Below are positions 6,553 through 12,762 of a stretch of DNA of 24,883 bases, piece after piece. Numbering within the stretch: the stretch's first letter is position 1; each line of letters starts with the position of its first letter. The position numbers and the translations under genes are program-made. The notes beneath the pieces were generated by a model that saw only the letters and a list, made by a program, of their open reading frames with translations, was not told where the DNA came from and searched no databases. Source of the DNA: CAIRYW01 sp041665985 (lineage in GTDB: Bacteria; Patescibacteriota; Minisyncoccia; Phycocordibacterales; CAIRYW01); contig JBAYHV010000010.1 of the NCBI GenBank assembly GCA_041665985.1, forward strand, positions 1-24,883, written 5' to 3'.

Positions 6553-7332
6553 ATGTCAAAAATAAAAACAGAAGCTGAAATAAAAATTCTCAAAGAAGGA
6601 GGAAAAAAACTCGCAATGGTTTTGAGAACTGTCGGTAAAGAAGTAAAACCAGGCGTTTCAACTTGGTTCTTAAATGAGAAAGCAAAAAGTTTGATCGATA
6701 AAGCTGGAGGAAAAGCGGCCTTTTTGAATTACACTCCAGAAGGAGCTTTAAGACCGTATCCTGCTTCTATTTGCATATCCATTAATGATGAGATTGTTCA
6801 CGGAATTCCAAATGAAAATCCAAAGATCTTAAAAGATGGAGATATTGTTACTCTTGATTGCGGAATTTCTTACAAAGGACTTTTTACTGATTCTGCAATT
6901 ACCGTTATTGCGGGAAAAGGAGACAAAGAAAAAGATAAAAATGCAGAAAAATTAATTCGTGCGACAGAGGAAGCTTTGATCGCAGCGATCAAAGTAGCTG
7001 TTCCTGGAAATAGAATTAATGACATAGGTGCTGCAATTGAAAAAGTTGCTCGAAAAAGAGGTTTTTCTCCTGCTAAAGATTTAGGAGGACATTCTGTAGG
7101 ACACGCAATTCACGAAGAGCCGTATATTCCAAATTACAAAGTCTCAGGCAAAAGCGCTCTTATTGAAGAAGGAATGGTTTTAGCGATCGAACCAATGCTT
7201 GTTGAGGGAAAAGGAGATATAAAGCTTATGCCTGATGGCTATACTTATTCTACAAAAGACGGAGGCCGTGCAGCTCACGCTGAACACACTGTGGTGATTC
7301 GTAAATCTCGTCCAGAAATTTTAACTTTGTAA
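6553..7332 (+). CDS. map: methionine aminopeptidase, type I
   Basis: 259 residues. All active-site residues are in place: H83 (IVHGIP), D102 and D113 (LDCGIS, FTDSAIT), H180 and H187 (GHSVGHAIHEEP), E213 (AIEPM) and E244 (AEHTVV). The enzyme removes the N-terminal Met from new proteins using two metal ions. It is the last gene of the ribosomal block here; the usual followers infA, rpmJ, rpsM, rpsK, rpsD, rpoA and rplQ are not next to it. Confidence 0.96.
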   Translation: MSKIKTEAEIKILKEGGKKLAMVLRTVGKEVKPGVSTWFLNEKAKSLIDKAGGKAAFLNYTPEGALRPYPASICISINDEIVHGIPNENPKILKDGDIVTLDCGISYKGLFTDSAITVIAGKGDKEKDKNAEKLIRATEEALIAAIKVAVPGNRINDIGAAIEKVARKRGFSPAKDLGGHSVGHAIHEEPYIPNYKVSGKSALIEEGMVLAIEPMLVEGKGDIKLMPDGYTYSTKDGGRAAHAEHTVVIRKSRPEILTL

Positions 7333-7384
7333 ATTTTCTAAATAAAATATATAAATAATTTTAATTATGTGACTTCATCTGTCA

Positions 7385-7393
7385 TGTTATAAT
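7385..7393 (+). promoter_or_regulatory. extended -10 promoter TGTTATAAT in the map-coupling ATPase gap
   Basis: TG-T-TATAAT is a perfect extended -10 element. It lies 146 nt before the ATPase ATG at 7539. A second TATAAT at 7436-7441 lies 7 nt before an ATG at 7449 that opens a 27-codon frame. Either could drive the ATPase gene; the gap shows no terminator for map. Confidence 0.5.
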
Positions 7394-7448
7394 TTATAGG
7401 ATATTTATCCAGTCACTACAAAATGACATTAAGGATATAATCAAATAA

Positions 7449-7532
7449 ATGATTGCAAATATGATTTTTCAAGTCGAATTTAAAAGTAATTTTGAAAACA
7501 GCAACGCTTGCAAAAGCGATGTTATTTTCTAG
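7449..7532 (+). CDS. possible leader peptide of 27 residues upstream of the coupling ATPase
   Basis: An ATG 7 nt after TATAAT (7436-7441) opens MIANMIFQVEFKSNFENSNACKSDVIF and stops with TAG 6 nt before the ATPase ATG. The layout is that of a leaderless small frame coupled to the next gene. The peptide has no recognised domain, and such a short frame can occur by chance in AT-rich DNA, so this is tentative. Confidence 0.25.
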   Translation: MIANMIFQVEFKSNFENSNACKSDVIF

Positions 7533-7538
7533 TGCTGG

Positions 7539-10328
7539 ATGGAGAAATCTTCAAACATTGAAATTCTAGAAAAATTTTCTTCGCCTGAAGAAGAAATTAA
7601 ATTTCTGAAAGAACGAATCGCTATTCGTGAAAAAGAACTTTCAAAAAATTTTGAAAATGTAGACAAAGAAAATTTGATTAGGGAAGAGATAAGAAGATAT
7701 GTCCAAGCTCATCCTGACGACCTCCTAGAAAAAGGGCATAAAATGATCTCTACTGAAGCAAAGGAAATTGCTCTTGAACTCTCACCTGAAACCCACGATA
7801 AAAAAATGGAGGAGCTTTTGAGTATCCTTGCTAAAAAGGGTCTCAAAAATACTCTTTCGATCGTTCAAATGATGGGTAATGTTCATATTCAAGACGATTT
7901 TCATAGATTTTTGGTCCAGTTTTTTAAGGCTGGATTTTTAACTGAGAATGATAGAAAAGAAAAAGTAGTAAAGTCTCTTGGATATACTTTGTTTGAAGTT
8001 TCTTTTCCTGAGAATAAACAAGAAAGTGATAAAAAACCGCTTGAAGAAATTATTTCTTCAATGGAACAGTGGTATGAAGGAATTTTATCAACAGGTCTTA
8101 ATGAATCTATAACTTTAGAGCTGGCAAGCGCCGAAGGCTCAGCCGAAACTGCTTTTTATATTTCAGTTCCAGACAGCAAAAAAAATATTTTTGAAAAACA
8201 GCTTCTTTCAGTTTTTCCTAAAGCAAGGATCTATGAAAAAAAAGATGATTACAATGTTTTTAATTATTCAGGTATTTCTATTGCCGCCGAAGCTCATTTG
8301 ATGGGTAATCCTATTTTTCCGTTAAAGATCTATGACCGATTTGATTACGACCCATTAAATGTTATTTTGAATGCTTTTTCAAAAATTAATAAAGATGGCG
8401 AGGGTGCTGCTATTCAATTTGTGTTATCTCGAGATGAAGACGGTTATATTCGAAAGTACAAAGAAGCCTTGCAAGCTATTCAAAATGGGATGCCTTTGAA
8501 AAAAGCGATAGATATTAAACACAGTTTGTTAGGGGAATTTTCAAAAACGGTTAAGGATATAGCTAAGGGTGAAATGAAAGCTCTATTTACAGGTGCTGAA
8601 CCAAAAGAAAAAAAAGAAGAGAATAATGAAGTTTCCGTTGAAGAAATAAAAAGAAAAGTAGCTACTCCGATAGTGCACACTAATATTCGAGTTCTAACTT
8701 CCGCTCCAAATAGAGGAGAAGCAGAAGACATAATGCACTCGATCATTGCTTCGTTCAGCCAATTTGAAAATACTTTAGGAACAACTCTTATTTGGAAAGA
8801 ATTTTCAGATAAAAGTTTTGATGAATTATTTAAAGAATTTTCATATCGAACATTTAATAAAGAAAAAAGTATACCCCTTTCAATCGGGGAAGTAACAACC
8901 TTAATTCACTTTCCTCAAGAAAATATTTCTTCACCTCATCTCAAGACAGCTGTATTTAGAAGCGCTCCTGCTCCAATGGGTCTTGCTCAAGAAGGTGTAT
9001 TGCTTGGAGTAAACAGAGATAGAAATGTTCAAACTCATATTTATATGTCGGATGAAGATCGCTTGAGACATTTGTATGTTATCGGACAAACAGGAACAGG
9101 AAAAACTACTTTCCTTAAGGATATGATCGCGCAGGATATTCAAAGAGGAGCAGGTGTTTGTATGATCGATCCACACGGAAACGATATTCAGGATATTCTT
9201 TCAATTATTCCACCAGAGAGAGTAAATGACGTAATTTATTTTGATCCTGGATACGCTCAAAGGCCAATGGCTTTAAATATGCTTGAGTACGATGTAAATT
9301 TTCCTGAACAAAAGACTTTCGTTGTGAACGAAATGCTTTCTATTTTCAATAAACTTTTTGATATGAAAACAGCCGGCGGTCCAATGTTCGAGCAATATTT
9401 TAGAAACGCCGTACTTCTTGTGATGGAAGACCCAGAAAGCGGTAATACTCTTTTTGATGTTTCTCGCGTGCTTTCGGACAAGAACTTTCGCGAAATGAAA
9501 CTAACAAAATGCAATAATCCAATTGTTGTTCAGTTCTGGCGTGAAATTGCTGGCAAGGCAGGAGGAGAGGCATCATTGCAAAACATTGTGCCGTATATCA
9601 CTAGTAAATTTGATGTTTTTCTTTCAAACGACATCATGCGTCCAATTATTTCTCAAGAAAAATCTGTTTTGAATTTTAGAGAGATCATGGATAACAAAAA
9701 AATTCTTTTAGTAAACCTTTCAAAGGGAAGACTTGGAGATATAAATGCCAATCTTATTGGTTTGATTATTGTTGGAAAAATTTTGATGGCAGCGCTTTCT
9801 CGAGCAGATTCATTCGGAAAAGAATTTCCTCCATTTTATTTGTTCATTGATGAATTTCAAAATATTACAACGGATTCTATTTCTCAAATTCTTTCTGAGG
9901 CTAGAAAATATCAATTGTCACTTACTGTCGCCAACCAATTCATTGCTCAACTAGAAGATGAGATCAAAGATTCTGTTTTTGGAAACGTAGGTTCTATTGC
10001 TGCCTTTAGAGTCGGAGCAGAAGATGCAGAATATTTGGAAAAACAATTCCAACCAGTTTTTGAACAATTTGATCTGATGAATCTAGATAACCGAAATGTT
10101 TATATGAAATTACTTTCAAAAGGCCGTCCTGTGCGTCCATTTAGTTTAGAGACTCTACCTTTCCCTAAAGGAGACTTAGCTCGAGCAGACAAACTTAAAG
10201 AGCTTTCATATTTAACATATGGAAAAGACCGCAAAGAAGTTGAAGCTGAGATTCGCCGAAAATATGAATCGGGAAGAACTCCTCCGCCAGAGGCTCAAAT
10301 AAATCCTTTTTCATCATTAAAGTCTTAA
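7539..10328 (+). CDS. large VirD4/TraG-like (TraM-recognition) ATPase, type IV secretion coupling protein family
   Basis: 929 residues. The N-terminal about 500 residues are charged, with helical and possible coiled-coil stretches (residues 1-60), and no obvious membrane helix. The C-terminal part is a HerA/FtsK/VirD4-type motor: Walker A GQTGTGKTT (516-524), IDPHGNDI about 20 residues later, Walker B LFIDEFQN with D771 and E772, then a TraG/TraD-like sensor region LTVANQFIAQL. Such ATPases pump DNA or couple substrates to type IV secretion channels. No VirB4, relaxase or pilus gene is beside it here, so its machine is not visible. The last 35 bp, including the stop, are duplicated 71 bp downstream. 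Confidence 0.8.
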   Translation: MEKSSNIEILEKFSSPEEEIKFLKERIAIREKELSKNFENVDKENLIREEIRRYVQAHPDDLLEKGHKMISTEAKEIALELSPETHDKKMEELLSILAKKGLKNTLSIVQMMGNVHIQDDFHRFLVQFFKAGFLTENDRKEKVVKSLGYTLFEVSFPENKQESDKKPLEEIISSMEQWYEGILSTGLNESITLELASAEGSAETAFYISVPDSKKNIFEKQLLSVFPKARIYEKKDDYNVFNYSGISIAAEAHLMGNPIFPLKIYDRFDYDPLNVILNAFSKINKDGEGAAIQFVLSRDEDGYIRKYKEALQAIQNGMPLKKAIDIKHSLLGEFSKTVKDIAKGEMKALFTGAEPKEKKEENNEVSVEEIKRKVATPIVHTNIRVLTSAPNRGEAEDIMHSIIASFSQFENTLGTTLIWKEFSDKSFDELFKEFSYRTFNKEKSIPLSIGEVTTLIHFPQENISSPHLKTAVFRSAPAPMGLAQEGVLLGVNRDRNVQTHIYMSDEDRLRHLYVIGQTGTGKTTFLKDMIAQDIQRGAGVCMIDPHGNDIQDILSIIPPERVNDVIYFDPGYAQRPMALNMLEYDVNFPEQKTFVVNEMLSIFNKLFDMKTAGGPMFEQYFRNAVLLVMEDPESGNTLFDVSRVLSDKNFREMKLTKCNNPIVVQFWREIAGKAGGEASLQNIVPYITSKFDVFLSNDIMRPIISQEKSVLNFREIMDNKKILLVNLSKGRLGDINANLIGLIIVGKILMAALSRADSFGKEFPPFYLFIDEFQNITTDSISQILSEARKYQLSLTVANQFIAQLEDEIKDSVFGNVGSIAAFRVGAEDAEYLEKQFQPVFEQFDLMNLDNRNVYMKLLSKGRPVRPFSLETLPFPKGDLARADKLKELSYLTYGKDRKEVEAEIRRKYESGRTPPPEAQINPFSSLKS

Positions 10329-10399
10329 TAAATAACCCTTGTGCGAGGCTTAGCCTCCCACATTCTCAAATAAATCCTTTTTCATCATTAAAGTCTTAA
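10294..10399 (+). repeat. exact 35-bp direct repeat of the ATPase gene end with hairpin spacer
   Basis: Bases 10294-10328 (last codons and stop of the ATPase gene) recur without a mismatch at 10365-10399. The 36-nt spacer contains a hairpin, GAGGCT (10335-10340) with AGCCTC (10342-10347), extended by GTG/CAC. It looks like a recent tandem duplication of a 71-bp unit, or a footprint of a small insertion with a long target duplication. Confidence 0.9.
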
Positions 10400-10454
10400 A
10401 AAATTAGATCTTCTGTGTGGATAACTTCACATCTCTCCCTTAGCGACATAACCA

Positions 10455-10482
10455 TTGAAAATCAGCGAAAAAGGCATACAAT
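10455..10482 (+). promoter_or_regulatory. sigma70-type promoter of the 59-residue gene
   Basis: TTGAAA (10455-10460), a 16-nt spacer and TACAAT (10477-10482) form a good promoter. The last base of the -10 box is 6 nt before the ATG at 10489, so the transcript would start at or next to the start codon (leaderless). Confidence 0.7.
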
Positions 10483-10488
10483 GAATCT

Positions 10489-10668
10489 ATGAAAACCTTA
10501 AGTCTCGTTGTTACAGTCTTAATCATAGTTTCAAGTCTTTTCTATTGGTATGAATGGAGGCCGACAAAAATCCGAAAAGATTGCTTTCTCACATCTGAAA
10601 ATTTCCCTGTAGACTCCCAGGATTCATTTTATAGAAATTGTGTTATGGGTAATGGTATAAAGCCTTAA
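10489..10668 (+). CDS. small membrane-anchored protein (59 residues)
   Basis: ATG at 10489 to TAA at 10666-10668. Residues 3-20 (TLSLVVTVLIIVSSLFYW) are one hydrophobic helix, followed by YEWRPTKIRKDCFLTS and a tail ending in FYRNCVMGNGIKP. The pattern hydrophobic anchor, WRPxxIRKxC and a late YxxC resembles small proteins I recall from other Parcubacteria genomes; function unknown. The two cysteines C32 and C51 may form a disulfide outside the membrane. It has its own promoter with a 6-nt distance to the ATG and is followed by a strong terminator, which makes it a real single-gene unit. Confidence 0.7.
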   Translation: MKTLSLVVTVLIIVSSLFYWYEWRPTKIRKDCFLTSENFPVDSQDSFYRNCVMGNGIKP

Positions 10669-10686
10669 ATTTTAACGTTGTCTCTT

Positions 10687-10717
10687 GTTATTCCTACCTA
10701 CGCAGGGGAATGGCAAC
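10687..10717 (+). repeat. degenerate REP-like repeat of the GTCATTCCCG family
   Basis: GTTATTCCTACC and a right half ending in GGGGAATGGCAAC keep the palindromic outline of the 6458 and 12069 repeats with several changes. It is probably a decayed copy. Confidence 0.5.
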
Positions 10718-10736
10718 TCCCGTTAGTTTAATCGTC

Positions 10737-10771
10737 AAACAGCCTAAATTCTTTGAATTTAGGCTGTTTTT
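10737..10771 (+). terminator. strong Rho-independent terminator after the 59-residue gene
   Basis: AAACAGCCTAAATTC (10737-10751) pairs perfectly with GAATTTAGGCTGTTT (10755-10769), 15 bp with a 3-nt loop, and ends in five T. It ends the small gene's transcript and lies before ndk, which shows that the ndk coding region does not extend upstream into it. Confidence 0.92.
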
Positions 10772-10812
10772 GTGTAGAATTAGCTTCTAATTACAAAATA
10801 ATCATTGAATTT

Positions 10813-11415
10813 ATGGATCATCCAAAGAAAGAAAGAACATTTGTCATTGTTAAGCCAGACGGCGTTCAGCGTTCTCTTGTCGGTGAAATAATCAAAAGAT
10901 TTGAAAAAACAGGATTAAAGATCGCTGCTCTTAAGTTTTGTACCCTTCCTGAAGAAAAAATTTGGAAGCATTACAACAAAGATGATGCTTGGTTTGAAAA
11001 GAAGGGAATAAAGATTGCTCAAGATAGAGCAGAACACGGAATGGTGGTGGATAAAGCTCCTATTGAGTACGGAAAGGACATCATCAGAGCTCTAGTTAAA
11101 TTTATGACATCTGGTCCTGTTGTTATGATGGTCCTAGAAGGCAATCAGGCTGTAGCAGTTGTTAAAAAAATAGTTGGAGAAACAGAACCAGCAACATCAG
11201 ATGTAGGAACTATCAGAGGAGATCTTACTTTGGATTCATATCAAATTTCTGCAATTGACGATAGGGCTGTAAGAAATTTGATTCATTGTTCTGATGAAGT
11301 AGAAAATGCAAAAAGTGAAATTTCACTTTGGTTTGAAGAAAGTGAAATAATAAATTATCGATTGGTCTCTGAAGCAATTCTTTATGATGTGAATTTAGAT
11401 GGAATTTTTGAGTAA
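10813..11415 (+). CDS. ndk: nucleoside-diphosphate kinase, long form
   Basis: 200 residues from ATG 10813 (MDHPKKERTFVIVKPDGVQR). The frame is open to a TTG at 10753, but that codon lies in the terminator loop, so 10813 is chosen. The family residues are present: KPDG (14-17), GTIRGDL (132-138), and the phosphate-carrying H158 in NLIHCSD. It moves phosphate between NTPs and NDPs. It is about 50 residues longer than the usual 140-150: an insertion around residues 54-90 (KDDAWFEKKGIKIAQDRAEHG and following) and a C-terminal tail after the SLWF segment. It is a single gene, possibly ending at the 11612-11643 terminator. Confidence 0.92.
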   Translation: MDHPKKERTFVIVKPDGVQRSLVGEIIKRFEKTGLKIAALKFCTLPEEKIWKHYNKDDAWFEKKGIKIAQDRAEHGMVVDKAPIEYGKDIIRALVKFMTSGPVVMMVLEGNQAVAVVKKIVGETEPATSDVGTIRGDLTLDSYQISAIDDRAVRNLIHCSDEVENAKSEISLWFEESEIINYRLVSEAILYDVNLDGIFE

Positions 11416-11429
11416 AGATTTAAAGATTG

Positions 11430-11580
11430 ACCCGGCAGTGAATTTTGGCATTATTTGCTCGCAAGACATTTCTTTTAGTATTTAATTTTACTGATCAGTT
11501 CTTCGTGAAAAAACTTTCTCATTATATTGCTTAACTTGGCATCGCAAATGGATTGCAATGCCAAAATCTACTGACCGGGT
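11430..11580 (+). other. long imperfect inverted repeat, candidate structured RNA or palindromic element
   Basis: The left arm 11430-11452 (ACCCGGCAGTGAATTTTGGC plus ATT) matches the reverse complement of the right arm 11557-11580 except for a single-base gap and about two differences. It is continued by ATTTGC (11453-11458) with GCAAAT (11544-11549). The interior (about 85 nt) is AT-rich with no open frame. It starts 14 nt after the ndk stop and is followed by a strong terminator, so it would be the 3' UTR of ndk or its own transcript. Confidence 0.5.
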
Positions 11581-11611
11581 TGACGGGAAGTTAAAAATTT
11601 TTTCTCTTGTA

Positions 11612-11643
11612 TTAAAAAAGCCTTTAAAGAAAGGCTTTTTTAA
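11612..11643. terminator. terminator with A and T tracts on either side (bidirectional type)
   Basis: TTAAAAAAGCCTTT (11612-11625) pairs perfectly with AAAGGCTTTTTTAA (11630-11643) around a 4-nt loop. It ends ndk and the inverted repeat after it. In the opposite direction it would work equally, but no minus-strand gene is seen. Confidence 0.85.
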
Positions 11644-11671
11644 TTTCATATTTTTTTGTCCACTTTTTCTA

Positions 11672-11701
11672 TTGCAGACTTTTTAAAAGAGTTCATACTG
11701 A
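11672..11701 (+). promoter_or_regulatory. possible promoter of the 11707 structured RNA
   Basis: TTGCAG (11672-11677), an 18-nt spacer and TACTGA (11696-11701) give a start at about 11707-11708, exactly the GG that opens the closing stem of the structured segment. Both hexamers are imperfect. Confidence 0.4.
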
Positions 11702-11706
11702 ATATA

Positions 11707-11863
11707 GGTTACGAAGCGGTATTGCCTTAACTTATTGAAAAATTAGGGAGCACCACTTTCGGAAAGCTTAGGCTCTCCGTCGAATGCACCCACCTAACTT
11801 ACGTTAGGCGCAATACCGCCACTCGTATCCGAAAAAGAATCTCCATTTTGTGGGGATTTTTTT
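11707..11863 (+). ncRNA. candidate structured non-coding RNA with closing stem, internal hairpins and terminator (6S-like outline)
   Basis: The 5' strand GGTTACGA-A-GCGGTATTGC (11707-11725) pairs with GCAATACCGC (11810-11819) and TCGTATCC (11823-11830), giving about 17 pairs in two blocks. Enclosed are a large open left side (11727-11745), an apical part GGGAGC/GCTCTCC with CTTT/AAAG inside (11746-11778), and a small hairpin CCTAAC/GTTAGG (11793-11808). A terminator follows. A long closing stem, a wide bubble with a small hairpin on its 3' side and an apical stem is the outline of 6S RNA, but I cannot confirm the family from sequence alone. SRP, tmRNA and RNase P signatures are missing. Confidence 0.5.
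11838..11863 (+). terminator. Rho-independent terminator of the candidate RNA
   Basis: AATCTCC (11838-11844) with GGGGATT (11852-11858), one G-U pair, a 7-nt loop and a T run to 11863. Confidence 0.75.
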
Positions 11864-11864
11864 A

Positions 11865-11936
11865 TTCCGCCAAATGAGAGATGTCGCGAAAGACGAGCGA
11901 AGCGAAGTAATTCACGACATCCGAATGCAGGCGGAA
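11865..11936. repeat. nested inverted repeat (TTCCGCC / GATGTCG arms)
   Basis: TTCCGCC (11865-11871) pairs with GGCGGAA (11930-11936) and inside it GATGTCG (11880-11886) with CGACATC (11915-11921). The loop reads GACGAGCGAAGCGAAG. A related CACGACATTCGC hairpin lies at 20256-20282. No coding content. Confidence 0.6.
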
Positions 11937-11944
11937 CAAAGGGT

Positions 11945-12010
11945 AAATACCCCACCCCTCGGGGCGGTTTAAGTACGAGAAAAGCGAGTTCGGTATTTAA
12001 TACCTCTGTT
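11945..12010. repeat. inverted repeat with GC-rich hairpin (AAATACC / GGTATTT)
   Basis: AAATACC (11945-11951) pairs with GGTATTT (11992-11998), and CCCC-TC-GGGG (11955-11964) forms a tight hairpin inside. The right arm is itself part of a palindrome GGTATTTAATACC. This stretch is clearly richer in GC than its surroundings. From 12011 to 12068 I see nothing further. Confidence 0.4.
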
Positions 12011-12068
12011 TGCTTGCTGCGAGGGACTTTACTGGTCACAGCTAAATTTCACTTAAAGTAAAAGTTTT

Positions 12069-12140
12069 GTCATTCCCGCGCAGGCGGGAATCTAGGATAG
12101 AACAATAGAAAAACTGGATTCCCGTTTCCACGGGAATGAC
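12069..12140 (+). repeat. REP-like double-hairpin repeat, second full copy
   Basis: Same unit as at 6458-6528: outer arms GTCATTCCCG and CGGGAATGAC, two inner hairpins ATTCCCGC/GCGGGAAT and ATTCCCG/CGGGAAT. The arms are identical to the first copy while the middle differs (TAGGATAGAACAATAGAAAA against AGAGAAATCAAATAAGAAAC). Confidence 0.85.
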
Positions 12141-12181
12141 AGAAAATATATTCATAAACTCATTACTTTCTAGTCAACTGG

Positions 12182-12204
12182 ATTCCCGCCTGCGCGGGAA
12201 TGAC
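12182..12204 (-). repeat. half copy of the REP-like repeat, inverted
   Basis: One hairpin (ATTCCCGC, then GCGGGAATGAC) equal to the reverse complement of the left half of the 12069 copy. It is 41 nt after the full copy, so this is a cluster of three hairpins. The stretch 12205-12263 has no other feature. Confidence 0.8.
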
Positions 12205-12263
12205 ACACGGAGAGTTTCATAATTCAAAGAAGGAGTAGACTTAGTGTGCGGATGAATTTTCTA

Positions 12264-12292
12264 GTGACGGGGTGTCAGGTACAGAGTATAAT
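12264..12292 (+). promoter_or_regulatory. promoter of the small membrane protein gene
   Basis: GTGACG (12264-12269), a 17-nt spacer and a perfect TATAAT (12287-12292). The ATG follows 11 nt after the -10 box, so the 5' UTR is only about 4-5 nt. GGGGTGTCAGGTAC inside the spacer resembles half of the RAYT palindrome at 23712. Confidence 0.65.
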
Positions 12293-12303
12293 ATCAGTAC
12301 GTA

Positions 12304-12675
12304 ATGTCAGGAAAAAGCACATATCTTTTTTTGAGTCTGGGAATATTCATCTTACTTTTCCTCGTTCATTTTTTTGCGACAATGACAGGTCTTTATTGGA
12401 TAACTGGCTGGTTTGACGGTGTCTCGCACTTAATAGGAGGTTTTGGAATATTTTTTGTTTTGTCTTATGTATTTTCTTTTAAAAGTAAAAAACCTTCTTT
12501 AGGAGTTATAATTACATTCTCTTTATTAATTGGGATTTTATGGGAATTATTTGAGATTAAATATGGAATTACATCTATCTTAAGTCGTCAGTATTTTCCT
12601 GATACTTCAATGGATCTAGTTTGTGACATTGTTGGTAGTTGTATTGCTTTTTTAATCACCCGCCAAAAATTTTAA
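12304..12675 (+). CDS. small four-helix membrane protein, DUF2238/YjdF-like
   Basis: 123 residues with four predicted membrane helices (about 7-30, 40-58, 66-84, 104-119). Conserved-looking polar residues sit at the helix ends: WFDGVSHLIGG, WELFEIKYG and DTSMDLVCDIVGS. The DTxxDLxxDxxG pattern and the size recall the DUF2238/YjdF family of unknown function; VanZ-like proteins are an alternative. It is transcribed from its own near-leaderless promoter and followed by a possible promoter for the ribonuclease. Confidence 0.65.
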   Translation: MSGKSTYLFLSLGIFILLFLVHFFATMTGLYWITGWFDGVSHLIGGFGIFFVLSYVFSFKSKKPSLGVIITFSLLIGILWELFEIKYGITSILSRQYFPDTSMDLVCDIVGSCIAFLITRQKF

Positions 12676-12682
12676 AAAAGTT

Positions 12683-12688
12683 TATAAT
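12683..12688 (+). promoter_or_regulatory. possible -10 box (TATAAT) upstream of the beta-CASP ribonuclease
   Basis: A perfect TATAAT 8 nt after the stop of the membrane protein gene, giving a 5' UTR of about 70 nt. No clear -35 hexamer is seen. Confidence 0.45.
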
Positions 12689-12762
12689 AAATTTAAACAT
12701 CAAGGAATGTAAGTTGTAATTTTTAAAAATTTAGGCCAGTAAACAAGAAAATATAAAAAATA

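Noticed and set aside
10753..10812. Upstream extension of ndk from TTG
   Set aside because: The start would lie in the loop of a strong terminator; the family N-terminus begins after ATG 10813.
11746..11778. SRP RNA apical domain (CGGAAAGC)
   Set aside because: The conserved GGAAGCAGCC side of the symmetric loop is absent.
11794..12039. Minus-strand open frame of 81 codons in the large gap
   Set aside because: It runs through a terminator and two inverted repeats, has no promoter or family likeness and an atypical Arg/Pro/Ser composition.
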